Both the position numbers and the translations under genes were made by a program. Below, one piece after another: positions 21,138 through 31,250 of a DNA stretch of 64,000 nt. The stretch comes from Blastomussa wellsi (lineage: Eukaryota; Cnidaria; Anthozoa; Scleractinia; Plerogyridae): assembly GCA_947652115.1 (NCBI GenBank), contig OX393572.1, positions 16,159,357 to 16,223,356 on the forward strand, written 5' to 3'. Below the pieces are notes generated by a model. It was not told the origin of the DNA, ran no database searches, and was given only the letters and a program-made list of their open reading frames with translations. Position 1 is the first letter of the stretch. The number at the start of each line of letters is the position of its first letter.

Positions 21138-21488
21138 GCCCAAGCTAACTTTGTGTAGCTGTCATGAAGATTTGTTTTACAGACTTTGAATGGGAAATTA
21201 TTTCACTTTAGTTCTCAAAATGCAAAATACAAAATACAACCACGAATGCAGAAAAAATATCACCGACTGCTAAATGGAGTTGTCTTTGTGTCTTCTGTGT
21301 AATCCATAGTTAATTTGGGGCCATTTGAAGCTACAATAGCTTTTGAGTCGGTCATTGTAATTGTTTGGTTGAGACTGCACCATTTTTGTTATGGTTGTAT
21401 AATTTTGCATTTTGAGAACCAAAATGAAATTCCCATACAAGGTCTGTAAATCGAATCGTCATGACGGCTACATTAAGTAAGCTTGGGC
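21138..21488. mobile_element. 351-bp foldback element with ~110-bp arms
   Basis: The left arm GCCCAAGCT...GTAGCTGTCATGA, TTTTACAGACTTTG and GTTCTCAAAATGCAAAAT (21138-21245) is the inverted copy of the right arm with ATTTTGCATTTTGAGAAC, CAAGGTCTGTAAA, TCATGACGGCTAC and AGCTTGGGC (21400-21488). The interior is non-coding. It is inserted in the intron of the Myb-like gene of the Harbinger element, which makes it the youngest of the nested insertions here. Confidence 0.75.
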
Positions 21489-22059
21489 TGCCTGTGTCCC
21501 ACCATTGCAACATTCCCAATCAGGACTGATAATGAAGGCTTTAGATTGTGAAAGAGCCAACTAGCTACCATCTCGGAAAGAACTGTTGAGACAATAGTAA
21601 ATGGGGTACCACATCTCACGAAACAACATTAAGAAGTGGGGAAAGGGGAGAAAACATTTTCACCCGCTTATATGTCAAGACATTTGAGAAAAATGCATGA
21701 TATTAATATTAGTTTGTCTCAACTAGTTCTGTCCAAGATTGTAGAAGGAACACAGTGACAACAAGAAATAATTGTAAAACACAAACTAGGGCCCCAAAAA
21801 CCTCAGGCAACTTAACTTGACTCTCACTGAACGAATATTTTGATTTGGGCTTGTTGAACACAAGGCAAATCACTGAGTGAATCACTGCATGAGCCTATTA
21901 AACTTTAATGTTTATACATACAAAAATTATGTTATCTTTTCTACTTGGAATATTAAAACGAGCACTCAAGGTCTTCAACAGTTTCAAAACTTTGATAACA
22001 AAATATAATCAAAATAAGGTAATATGGACAAGGCTACCAGGTTTTGAGGTTTCTGCGGT

Positions 22060-22515
22060 CTATAAGAGCTCTAGTATCTCACAGTGGTAGAACAAAAATT
22101 GTACCTGGATTTGTCTCAAAACCTGAAAGGCTAGTAAATGTTGGCTTTTCTTTATTATGTCGACGATCTTAGCCGTGGCAGCCGATGGCTTTTTGGGGGC
22201 TGAACCTCCCCCGGTCTTCCTTTGTTCTTTTCCAAAGTTGGAAAATTCTTTCTTTGCTATGGAAGTCTGATTTTTCGATTTATCCCTGACTTGTTGCACA
22301 GAACGATGATCCACCCCTACGGAGTTTACCGCCTCCTTTATCTGAACCCAGGAAGTGCTCTTCTTTGCGTTAGTTACGCTGTCCGAAAATTTGGACCTTA
22401 TTAGCTCTAAATTTTCTTCAACTTTTTCAGTCAAAACGGTTATTTCCAAGTCGGACCAGTTTTTTTTGCCTCTGTTTTCCTTGTTGTGATACTGCGGACG
22501 CCATATTGGAAACAC
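22060..22515 (-). pseudogene. Myb/SANT-like DNA-binding protein, N-terminal exon
   Basis: A 151-codon frame beginning MFPIWRPQ. Residues about 17-90 form a Myb/SANT-like domain of the Harbinger/NAIF1 type: KKNWSDLEITVLTEKVEENL, RSKFSDSVTNAKKSTSWVQI, and the RSVQQVRDKSKNQ recognition-helix region. A lysine/proline-rich linker follows (GGGSAPKKPSAATAK). After IVDIIKKS the sequence shifts frame: the following DNA in another frame gives PTFTSLSGFET, the continuation expected for this family, so a single-base indel breaks the exon. In Harbinger elements this second protein binds subterminal sites and helps the transposase into the nucleus. Confidence 0.65.
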
Positions 22516-22719
22516 AGTAAATTGTTAACAAGCGAGACAATGTAAGTGGTTATACACCATGTACTAACCGTTAATCGGCGATTAACTAATCGGGCCTCTA
22601 ATCGGACTTTGAACAACAGTTTCAATTCCACCGATTAGCTAATCTGGTGTTAGTGATTTTAATCGACGATTAGGCTTAATCGGGGGTTAGTTTAATCGCA
22701 GTTTTGAACAACCAGGCCC

Positions 22720-23549
22720 TTGGGAAAATGTTATTAATTTCCTTATTGGGCTGCGAATGATCGCCCAAAATTGTGGACACTTTGAGCGACGTCAAAGAAC
22801 TTGTTTATAAGAGATTCCTTGGGATGGTCAATTACTTGGCCAAGTATTTACCCCTCTTGTCTGACATGACAGAACCCTTGAGAAGATTATAAGACAAGGA
22901 AATAGAATGGTGCTGGCTGGAGCAACACCAGAAAGACCCGCTGCTAGCCCTTTTGGATTGCTGTAACACACCAACAGAAGGAATAGGATCCTCACCGGCT
23001 CAGAGGTTGATGGGTCGCCATACTCAAACGTTGCTTCCCACCCATGAAAAACTCCTGACGGAATCAGGTCACAGGGCGGTTGCAACCAAGCTAGCCAGTT
23101 GCAAAGCATGACAGGTGTGTCAGTACAACAAGAAGTCACGATCCCTGGACCCCTTGTGATGTGGGCAGTCTATCCACATAAGACTCCCCGGGAAACAGGA
23201 ATGGACTCTGGGCATGTGTACACGTGTTCTGAGAAACTGGTCTTATGAAGTGGAAGTATGCGGAGGGCGTTATTGTCGAAACCGCTTACAATTGAGAACA
23301 ACGCCTGAAATTCCTCCACTGATTAGCTCACAGGACCTTGGCCCGCCTGACATACACCCTCACATGGCCCAGGATGCTGAACCAGAGACCAGTTATAACT
23401 CCGAGCAAGACAATAGTGAGCCTCTAGTAACTAGTCCCAAGGTCAATGATGGGGTCAGCCCTGAACCAGAGGTGGAACCAACATCAGTCTTGACACGTCG
23501 TTCAGATCGCAGGTGTTCTGGCTGCACAGAACTGATCGAACTTCTGTAA
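22720..23549 (+). pseudogene. decayed Gypsy pol: connection region and integrase tail
   Basis: At 22780-22915 the plus strand reads VKELVYKRFLGMVNYLAKYL and LLSDMTEPLRRL before a stop, the region after the Gypsy RT palm where the RNase H link begins. Sequence from 23110 resembles the integrase C-terminus: RNWSYEVEVCGGRYCRNRLQ (frame 23214-23549), then an acidic proline-rich tail with VNDGVSPEPEVEPTSVLTRR. The RNase H and integrase core are deleted between them. Confidence 0.6.
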
Positions 23550-23865
23550 AACTAACTCGATGTTGTTTGGGTCTTCTCCTTCGCTCCAAGTGAAGGTGTT
23601 GTCAGCTTTGACGCCATCCTCACCGATGATACTGAGTAGAGTTGATACACGAACAATACCTTCTTGTTTATGCACACTGGTGGCAATTTCGTAACATTTT
23701 CAAGGTTGTTTCCACGATTTTTATTTTGTGGCCAAATTGTCGTCAAAACAAAGCGCTTTAGGCGGCAGCAAGTTTGCTGGCACTAGGAAAATTTGTCTCG
23801 CTCCAGCTTCTTGTTCTGTGTCAGGCATCCTGAGGCGTGTGCTCAGACCGCTATTTCTGAAACCA

Positions 23866-24082
23866 TGTAACAATATCAAATCAAATAACCAGTGAACACA
23901 ATAATCGCAATAATCACGATAATTGTGAACGCAATGTGATCGCCAAAGCGAGGAACCTCCAACAAAACCGAAAACCTGTCTAGTTGTTGCATAATTATGT
24001 GTTCATACAAGCAGCTGATTCACTGAAATCAAACTGGTGATCAGAAATCACGTGCAGAATAGCGTGATGAACTATTGTTACA
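23866..24082. repeat. LTR-like repeat, copy 2 (TG...CA ends)
   Basis: Begins TGTAACAATATCAAATC and ends ACTATTGTTACA, so the ends are short inverted repeats. It matches copy 1 at 19362-19545 with an extra block near 23905-23935. It follows the Gypsy integrase tail in the plus orientation, consistent with a 3' LTR of that fragment. Confidence 0.5.
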
Positions 24083-24480
24083 GAGAGCTGAGGACCTACT
24101 GTAGGCAACAGCTCAGGTAGTGGCATTGGAAGCTCTGACTACCCTAGTCCTTAGAGGAGGAAGTCACCCTTCCAATTTCCCTCTGGCACATGTTCTTTCC
24201 GCTATGCATTCCGGCACATTTAAAATTACAGTTACAGTTGAATGGTAAAACAAGATTCCTGAAGCTTTCTTCTGTCGTGGTGCTTGATTTGGACGCTGAG
24301 AAATTAGATTTTCTGGTAGAAAAATGCCTTGGCGCTGGAGGAGTTCCAACTTTGATCTGTGCTCAACAGGGAGTGCACATTTGTTTATCCAGCAAGTATT
24401 TGTTCATATTTTCATAATTTTAGGCAATTCTGTGAACCATTCTGTAAGTCCCATGTATTATTTGCTATAAAAATGCAAAT
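24083..24480. other. non-coding or unrecognised sequence
   Basis: Possible further Gypsy debris. Frames here carry no recognisable motif. Confidence 0.35.
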
Positions 24481-24830
24481 ATGCGCTCAGAAACATTTCG
24501 TCTGGGCTCCCTGTGCATCAGGAAGTTTCCCAACCATGGTCCAAAGCCACCACTGATCTCTGTGCTCAAGCTAGACAACCACTGTAACTTCATAGAAGTT
24601 GCTCGTCGTAACACCACAACATCATGCAACATCATCACAGAAATAAAGGCAAGATCTGACACTACACATGTCCTTGTAACAAATAACAGCCAGCAGTTTG
24701 CATCTGCCAAATTTGCTGTGTTCACAGAAACCTAGATGTTCAAACACACTGCATCATCACCATATCATCCACGTCCAATGGAATAGCTGAGGATGCCGTG
24801 AAAACGACGAAATGCCTGTTCACCAAGTGA
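24481..24830 (+). pseudogene. decayed Gypsy integrase core
   Basis: Frame 24481-24735 contains IITEIKARSDTTHVLVTNNS followed by QQFASAKFAVF, which aligns with the integrase block around the second catalytic aspartate (S-D-N-G-x-Q-F). Here the aspartate is replaced (TNNSQQF). The following decayed sequence TASSPYHPRPME matches the T-S-P-x-H-P-x-x-N-G block. Stops and the lost catalytic residue show it is inactive. Confidence 0.55.
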
Positions 24831-25040
24831 AGAGTGACCATTGGTGAGTCAGTTTACAGCCACAACTGCCATCAATTGATTCACTCAAAGAACCACCCAC
24901 TGTAGACCTCAGCACAGAGACCCCATCAGAACAGGACAGACCAATCTGCCGCTGGCCGAAGCATCTGTAGTGTATTGGACATCTGTAGTGTATGTGTTCA
25001 AAAGCATTGGAAAACTCAAAGATTATCAGCTACAATCATG

Positions 25041-25226
25041 TAGTTTGATTGTCCGGGTGAGGTTAGTTCTGAGAAGGACTGTTGTCATTGACAGTGACTG
25101 ACATTTCGACAACCTGAGCAGATGATGACTTCTGATGATGACTCCTGCTCAGGTTGTCGAAATGTCAGTCACTGTCAATGACAGCAGTCCTTCTCAGGAC
25201 TACCCTGCCCGGGACGATCAAACTAA
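25041..25226. repeat. 186-bp inverted repeat (80-bp arms)
   Basis: Left arm 25041-25120 and right arm 25145-25226 are inverted copies: TGACATTTCGACAACCTGAG against CTCAGGTTGTCGAAATGTCA, and TTGATTGTCCGGGTGA against GCCCGGGACGATCAA. Two head-to-head fragments of a dispersed repeat would give this. The sequence resembles terminal sequences of Penelope-like elements in cnidarians, but no coding part is attached. Confidence 0.6.
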
Positions 25227-25329
25227 ATGATCGACTGTTACCCCCCGGGTTCAAACCATTTACTGTATTATCAGCTAAAGTTGTGTTGATCCAAGTGTAA
25301 CTCCAGTGGTTCAAAATATGTGACGAGTT

Positions 25330-25985
25330 CGTTTTTCCTGAAAGACAAGGTTACTGCCAAGGTAAATGAACTCCTTGAAAAGGACGTAATTGAGAAAGTC
25401 AAGGGGCCTACAGCGTGGGTAAGCCCAGTTGTTGTAGCACTGAAAGCATCAGGAGATATAAGGTTGTCAATATGCTAAGAGCTAATGAGGCAATTACTTG
25501 GGAGAGATTGCCCATACCAACCATAGATGAAGTCCTTGAAAGCCAGTGGCATGTTCTCAAAGGTTGAGGTAAGGAGGGGTTTTCACCAAATCGTTGAGTC
25601 CTGAGTCAAGGGATATCACTGTCTTTGCCACTCATGACGGTATATTCCAGTACAAGCATTTGAGCTTTGGTGTTAATGCAGCCCCAGAAAAGTTACCAGC
25701 ATACCATCACCCAGTCAATAGCAGGTTTGCAAGGAGTGGCAAGCACAGCTGATGATCTTATCATTGATGGTCAAGACACTGAGGAACATGATAAGAACTT
25801 GTTCAGTGTGTTGTATCGTCTTAGTGAGAGGTAGCTGACTTTGAATGCTGTTCATGGGTCTTCTGCTTAGCAAGCAGGGAGTCAGGCATACTGAAGAGAA
25901 AGTCAGAGCTTTACCTTCTGCCTGTTAGTACCCTCTGCTGAGCAGACATTGAGGATATTTGGCAGAATTGCAAGCTGTCTGAAGG
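25330..25985 (+). pseudogene. decayed Gypsy reverse transcriptase
   Basis: Plus-strand pieces in shifting frames give VNELLEKDVIEKVKGPTAWV (start of RT), WERLPIPTIDEVL, then ATHDGIFQYKHLSFGVNAAP (strand preceding the YxDD hairpin), then TADDLIIDGQ in the place of YxDD (the first residue has changed) and FMGLLLSKQGVRHTEEKVRA (RT end). The order is as in Gypsy pol. At least four frame breaks and one deletion are needed to connect them. Confidence 0.65.
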
Positions 25986-26664
25986 CTCTGAATGATTATG
26001 TTCTATGCTAAACACTAGTGACATTTGCATCAGCATATTAATATTTGTTGTTAGATTGCACAAGTGACATTGGAACATTGTTTTATGAGCTTGAACATTG
26101 GATAGTTTTTGACTCTTACAGTGCTAAAGGAAACCAGAAGTTTGTGATGTGTTTGTGTGTATTTCTATTTTTTGAGATTAAGTACATGTATCTAAGCGAA
26201 GAAAGAGAGGGATGTCATGTATTGGACAGTGGTTGTACATGTAAAAGGTTACATCTGGGATAGTCTGGGAGTGGGAATACAGTGTTGAAAGCATGTACTG
26301 TGTGTACTGTTGTGTTTAGCCTTCATGGCTGCCTTTGTGGCTTTCTTTTATGGTTCAACCCCACAGCATTTTCCACCAATCCTCAACCTTCTACACTTTG
26401 CAGATGGCAGCAGACCCACAGACCACCGGCTTACCTGAATGACTTTGTTGCCAAATGAACTTTAAATGTCATTAGATAATTATAGTTAATCTGATCATTG
26501 ATTTAAAGCCAACATGTAGCTTTGGGTTTTTTTGATAGGAGGAAAGATGTGATGAAATGGTTTATCTTGAAACCACATTAACTTACTGAACGCATAGTAT
26601 GTGTTTAAGGACGTTCGTGCAAAAATTTTCTACCATTGATTTTTTTCTGAAACTCCCACCAGTG
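25986..26664. other. non-coding sequence, no gene seen
   Basis: A 72-codon frame at 26045-26263 has no recognisable domain. This is flank of the Penelope-like insertion site. Confidence 0.4.
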
Positions 26665-26677
26665 TAAGATAATGAGT
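26665..26677 (+). repeat. 13-bp target-site duplication (left)
   Basis: TAAGATAATGAGT, repeated exactly at 27733-27745 on the other side of the Penelope-like insertion. Confidence 0.8.
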
Positions 26678-26679
26678 GG

Positions 26680-26722
<43 letters not shown>

Positions 26723-27732
26723 AAGTATAACAATATAATTTGGTTTCATCAACTGGGTTGATAATGTGAATTGGCCACCATAAAGAGATTCAAGAGCTGA
26801 TGTTTCGAGCGTTAGCCCTTCGTCGGAGCGAATCAAGGAATTGAAAGATGGAGTTTCGCTATTGGTTGGTGCCTGGTAATGTGAAAACAACAGAATAAAT
26901 TAGTTGAATGAAAAGCGTTTGTTGATACCGTGAGGATTAAGAGTGCCGATTTGAAAAATAAATTTTTGTTCTAGAGTTTTGCGGCTTTCCTTGTTTCCTT
27001 GGGGAAGGGAAAGGCAGCAGACTGCCATATGCTGCTTAGAATGATTTGGGAGATTGAAGTGTTTAATGATCCCGACAATGGTAGAAGTCAGAAGTGCACT
27101 CCAAACAAGTGATCAACCCGGAACTTTTAAATGCGCTCGCGCACGATGGAAAACATGCCCTTTCATTCACAACGTTGACAAAATATCAGGACCCAAGCGA
27201 TCTATCAAGATCACTGATCATTTCACCTGTACCTCAGCCAATGCCATCTACTTCATAACTTGCACTCTTTGCAAAAAGTTATACATCGGCGAAACAGGGA
27301 GACGACAAGCGACCTATTCCGAGAACACCTTCGCGACATAGAGAAAGACGACAAAACTGCATCTTAACCAGTCGCGAGACACTTCAATCTCCCAAATCAT
27401 TCTAAGCAGCATATGGCAGTCTGCGGCCTTTTCCTTCACCAAGGAAACACGGAAAGCCACAAAACTCTAGAACAAAAATTTATCTTTCAAATCAGCACAA
27501 TTAATCCTCACGGTATCAACGAACGCTTTTCATTAAACTAATTTATTCCGTTGTTTTCACGTTACCAGGCACCATCCAATAGCGAAGCTCCATCTTTCTG
27601 TATATAAAAAACACACTACCCACAATTCCTTGATTCGCTCCAACGAAGGGCTAACGCTCGAACGTCAGCTCTTGAATCTCTTTATGGTGGCCAATTCACA
27701 TTATCAACCCAGTTAATGAAACCAAACTATAT
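26678..27732 (+). mobile_element. Penelope-like element with inverted 5' segment
   Basis: Bounded by exact 13-bp target-site duplications. The left 377 bp (to about 27054) is an inverted copy of the right end (about 27370-27732): ACTGCCATATGCTGCTTAGA occurs left, and its complement occurs right at about 27401. The terminal repeat contains the hammerhead-like motif (27645-27675, plus strand). The middle encodes the PLE C-terminal domain. This tail plus inverted 5' piece is characteristic of Penelope-like insertions. It is far shorter than a full element (no RT core), so it was dead on arrival. Confidence 0.75.
27054..27400 (+). pseudogene. Penelope-like GIY-YIG endonuclease fragment
   Basis: The frame 27054-27341 contains DQPGTFKCARARWKTCPF (linker with Cys pairs, one Cys changed to Trp), SIKITDHFTCTSANAIYFIT and then CTLCKKLYIGETGRR, the GIY-YIG strand pair with the conserved arginine. 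After GRR the frame is shifted relative to copy 35706-36038, which continues LGDRLREHLRD. This domain gives PLEs the nick that primes reverse transcription. Broken here. Confidence 0.7.
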
Positions 27733-27745
27733 TAAGATAATGAGT
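27733..27745 (+). repeat. 13-bp target-site duplication (right)
   Basis: TAAGATAATGAGT, exact copy of 26665-26677. Confidence 0.8.
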
Positions 27746-28435
27746 AACTGATGTCAGAAATGCAAAAAAAATTGGGGGTCACCGACTTCGTTTTAGTGAT
27801 AACATGCCCAGAAGAACACCCTAAATCTGAAAACTCGCGCTTCGTTGGCGGATACTGCTACAGTGTCTGTAAGCACAAAAATATTGCAAATAAATCTTTG
27901 AAATGAACGTATCTCTGTCAAATGTTGTTTAAATGGGCCCATAAAATAAATTTAATCAATTGGTGTTGTTCCTTAAAGAAAAAAAAATTGCATTGCTGGA
28001 ATTCTGGATGATACTCCAGTCAGAATTCCTCTGGAAATTATTCTGGAAATTATTCTGGATAATACTCCAGCTGGAATTCTGCCGGAATTCCAGACTATAC
28101 TGTTCACTGTGTATGTCTCTATCATGATCAAAGACAAATTATGATTGAAGTAAAAACTTTCCATTTTTTAATGGCTATTAGTTAAAACTGATATACAGAG
28201 TTAACCAAATTTCCATGTACATTTTCACTTGAATATACATTAGTTTTTGTGGCCAACTGACTGACAAGCAAACAGACATAGAAACTTAGCTTCGAAGTTT
28301 AATTGTCCACTTTAAAAGGTTTCCTTGTTCTTCTTTCACCTGGTAAAATAATGAAATGCATTCCCTGAATATACCTCTTGGCATTATAGTCTTAATATTA
28401 AAGAAGGCATCACATGTACTTTTAAAACACATGAA
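27746..28435. other. non-coding, with a GGAATTCTGG-type repeat cluster
   Basis: 28000-28097 holds about eight degenerate copies of GGAATTCTGG / CTGGAAATTATT including the perfect palindrome CTGGAATT...AATTCCAG. The rest has no recognisable feature. Confidence 0.45.
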
Positions 28436-28589
28436 ATGTCAGCAACTGAGCTGGCAAGATCAAGAAAAGCAGCAAGACAATGTCACAAAACTTTGAGGGA
28501 GTCTAAAACCTTGCCCCCTTTACACTGGCTATTTCCAAACGAATCAGGGATACTTGTACAAACAAAACTGAAGATTAAATTATTGAGTA
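28436..28589 (+). CDS. possible coding exon (first exon?)
   Basis: ATG at 28436 (preceded by ACACATGAA) opens a frame MSATELARSRKAARQCHKTL with many Lys/Arg. It reaches a strong splice donor GTAAGTATG at 28590 after KLKIKLL; unspliced, it would end at TAA 28607. The donor and coding-like composition suggest an exon, but no partner exon or domain was identified and the LINE tail just downstream makes a transposon origin possible. Confidence 0.25.
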
Positions 28590-28639
28590 AGTATGAAAAC
28601 AGTTTATAAATCTTTCCATCTTCGACTTTTCGCCTTCTT

Positions 28640-28817
28640 TTCTTCTATTAATGTGAAACAGCTCTAGCTCATAGTTCGAGGAGGCCTAACCTCTCATAAG
28701 CTCCTATAGTTTCTGTTAGGTCTCCTCGCCACTTCTTTTTTTTTTTCTCTCTTCTTTTCCTATATTTTTGTAATTAGTGTGGCAAATAAAAAATAAATAA
28801 AATAAAATAAATAAAAT
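28640..28817 (+). mobile_element. LINE 3' end with hairpin and AATAAA-type tail
   Basis: Contains the hairpin GAGGAGGCCTAAC / GTTAGGTCTCCTC (28678-28727), a T-rich region, then GTGTGGCAAATAAA and an AAATAAAATAAAATAAATAA tail ending at 28817. A stem-loop plus a short-unit A-rich tail is the usual 3' end of CR1/L2-type LINEs. No coding portion remains. Confidence 0.5.
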
Positions 28818-29375
28818 TCTTGAACGACTGCAATGCAGTTTGTGTGATCAACATGTTATCGTTAAGCAAATTTCAAGCCTCTATAGCAAAGCATGTACTA
28901 AGCTTTGCACGTTCTAAAACATTCCCAAAAGCAACTGAGAATTCAAAACAATGGTGCCAAAATGTTAAGAATGAATAACAATTCAACAGATCAACATGAC
29001 AATGGCCACATGTTATGATTTGTGTATCGTGACTGTTGTCTCGTGAGTCATGGCGTTCAATCTGTGTGTCAAGCAAGGAATGTTTTCTATCGCATTCTGT
29101 TGAAGTTCTCAACTTTTACGAGGACTTAAATAGCAAGAATGAAAATGTATCAGGTGCTGTGTTTTTTGCGAACGTTTTGAAGAATATAAAGAGAGGAAAG
29201 TTGTGAAATGTAAAGGTGAGAACACAAGGTAGAAAGCATGCATGACTTTGTATCCAGTAACAACAATGCATGAACAATGAAGGAATGTGTTTGTGTTAGG
29301 TAATCATGATTTCCTGTCTAATCTTGAAATTCCTTGGTGTAATTAGGCACACAGATGTGATCCAATATCAATACC
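28818..29375. other. non-coding sequence, no gene seen
   Basis: The 79-codon minus frame at 28873-29112 has no recognisable motif. Confidence 0.4.
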
Positions 29376-30420
29376 TCGCCTTGAGTTAACAGCCCCTGTG
29401 CCCTCTGTAAATGTAACTGCATAGCTAAAGAGTAAACTTGATATTGACAACATCCACTGCTATTACTACACAGACTCCAAAATCGTAATCACACATATAA
29501 ACAATGGAGCACATCACTTCCATGTGTACGTTGGCAATCACGTACAACACATATGAGACCAAAGCTCCCCTGAAGATTGGTTTCATGTACCAGGAAAAGA
29601 AAATTCTGCTGATGAAGCCTCGCGTGGCTTAACCGTTAAAGACATGTTACAGGGTAACTGCTGGCTCAACGGACCTGTGTTCCCATGGTAACCAGCCCCA
29701 CTACCCTTAAAACCAAGGTCAGTGTGCGATCTACTTCCATCAGACAGCGAAGTGAGAAAGGACTCATCGTCCACACTAGCAACCAAGATTGTTAAAGTCA
29801 ACACCCGGCAAGTCGCACCTAAGACTTTGGAGCCTGACCACTTCAACCACTTATCTTCGCTTAACCGCCTCAAATGATGTATTGTTCACATACAGAGAGC
29901 AATTGAAAAGTGAAGACCAAACAAACAGCACAACTGGCGTCCCGAAGAAGGACCCCCTTCAGTATCAGAGCTATTTCAAGCTGAAAACTTTATCCTGAAG
30001 TCACTTCAGCATGATCACTTCGAATTGGAAATGAAGATTCTGAGTAACCTCGACGTCAAGCTGACGAGAGACAGAGAAGGCCTGCTTAGATTTAGCAGAC
30101 GTCTCGAGAGTTCAACCTGTCTGTAAAATGTGAGGCACCCTCTTGGCGTTCCCAAAAACAGTCACATGAACGTCCCCTATGCTTCTCACATGCGAGGAGT
30201 TTGGGAACGTGAAATACAAATCGCTGCTGCGTGATCACGGCACACAGCTTGACGATGAAGCACTTTGTACCCTCATGACCGAAGTTGAAAGCATTGTCAA
30301 CTGTCGTCCCTTGGCAGTAGAGAACCTGACAGACCCACTAGCGTCAGAACATCTAACACCCAACCACCTTCTCACTCTTTTCAGACTTCATTATTCTAAT
30401 TTCTTAAATTGGAAATTCAC
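29376..30420 (+). pseudogene. decayed BEL/Pao retrotransposon pol fragment
   Basis: Plus-strand pieces in order: IPRLELTAPVPSV then YYYTDSKIVITHINNGAHHF and EDWFHVPGKENSADEASRGL (BEL RNase H with its T-D-S and A-D-x-A-S-R-G boxes), VKDMLQGNCWLNGPVF, a linker with ELFQAENFILKSLQHDHFE, then a jump to the integrase end GTQLDDEALCTLMTEVESIV plus NCRPLAVENLTDPLASEHLT and PNHLL. The integrase zinc finger and catalytic core are deleted and stops interrupt every part. It is a different, much older copy than the BEL element at 38942-45430. Confidence 0.7.
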
Positions 30421-30514
30421 TGCAAAGATCATTTTTCTCTTTCATTGACACCTTGCGTTGACAACAAGGACCTTCCAAAACATTTTCTCTGGTTTATTTA
30501 GACTCCAAGAGAGC

Positions 30515-30633
30515 ATTGAAATGGCATCAAGGGAAACTCGGAAAAAATCCGACAAGATCACGGAGGGTTGTCTGTTCAAATCCCATCTGGGACTTGGATT
30601 TTTTTTCCTAGTTTCCCTTGATGCCATTTCAAT
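30515..30633. mobile_element. 119-bp element with perfect 23-bp inverted ends
   Basis: ATTGAAATGGCATCAAGGGA plus AAC (30515-30537) and its exact complement at 30611-30633. The centre contains GTCTGTTCAAATCCCATC, a B-box-like sequence, so it may be a SINE-derived foldback. No coding capacity. Confidence 0.65.
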
Positions 30634-30841
30634 GTTGATTAATTTTGACTTCTGAGAAAATCTCAACTGTAGTTATATCAAAAGGTGAAGTATTGAACTC
30701 TGCTGGACTAGCTGCAATGTTATTGTTTAATTCGTTTGGGCTAGCTCAAAAAGGGAGGACCTGCTCATGTGCCTGTCTGGTATCAGCTGACTGCAACCCC
30801 AATGTTTGCTTCGCAAGTTGTGGGAAGTTTATGATAATTCA

Positions 30842-31072
30842 TTTAAAGGAGTTACGTCACGGTTTGTGCATTTTTAAAAATTTGGCTAAATTTTTCAAAA
30901 TCGTCATTTGCAATCTCTCTTGATCTTCTCCATTCTTAACCATCCTCGTTCCTTTTTGGTTTACTATCACCTAGTTAGGTGATAGTGTAGGTTTCCTACA
31001 TTTTAAAGAGTTAAGAGTAATTTGGTTCATCACAAAAAAATGTTTCAAAACATTGTGACGTAGCTCCTTTAA
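30842..31072. mobile_element. 231-bp MITE (complete copy)
   Basis: Ends TTTAAAGGAGTTACGTCAC and, from the right, TTAAAGGAGCTACGTCAC, inverted with TTTAA/TTAA-like tips. The interior shares blocks with the truncated copy at 8691-8890 in opposite orientation. TTAA-type tips would fit a piggyBac-like family, but this is not proven. Confidence 0.7.
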
Positions 31073-31093
31073 GAGAATGTATGGGAAGTCCTT

Positions 31094-31107
31094 CCCCCCC
31101 CCCCCCT
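31094..31107. repeat. poly-C homopolymer (~14 nt)
   Basis: A C run between CCTT and TAAAAAAACC. Length may be uncertain in the assembly. Confidence 0.5.
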
Positions 31108-31168
31108 AAAAAAACCTGGTTTGGAAAAGAAAAGAAGAAATGTATTAAAAAAATTTTGTTCTCTCCAG

Positions 31169-31250
31169 GCAAATGTAAAACGTGGCATGGAAAAAAGGCT
31201 GGATTGACATCAAGGGCTTGAGAAGAACAACTTCAGGACATCCAAAAAAG
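31169..31250 (+). pseudogene. dead copy of the exon at 33775
   Basis: Flanked by an acceptor TTCTCTCCAG and a donor GTTAGTTG, as in the copy at 33775-33863, and about 80% similar including the intron side (GTTAGTTGATTTCTTTACAC). Relative to that copy it has lost about 7 nt in the middle and gains an in-frame stop, so it cannot encode the same peptide. This is a local duplication with decay of one copy. Confidence 0.5.

Larger units (their letters stand above)
19846..22719. mobile_element. PIF/Harbinger-type DNA transposon, defective
   Basis: Ends are inverted: AGGCCCGATTGTTCAAAAC at the left and, read from the right, GGGCCTGGTTGTTCAAAAC. About 150 bp inside each end is packed with GATTAA/TTAATC motifs. 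It carries a relic of the transposase N-terminus (plus strand) and a two-exon Myb/SANT-like protein (minus strand), the two-gene layout typical of PIF/Harbinger. The transposase lacks its DDE catalytic part and the Myb gene has a frameshift, so it cannot move on its own. No matching target-site duplication was found. A 351-bp foldback element is inserted in the middle. It sits inside Gypsy debris and is younger than it. Confidence 0.7.

Noticed and set aside
19362..24082. A single LTR retrotransposon bounded by the repeats at 19362 and 23866
   Set aside because: The internal pieces are in conflicting orientations, no primer binding site follows the left copy, and most of the interval is a Harbinger element.
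25132..25162. Hammerhead ribozyme (CTGATGA...GAAA) in the inverted repeat
   Set aside because: The core boxes are present, but the bases that should close helix II (U and C) do not pair, and the surrounding palindrome explains the flanking complementarity.
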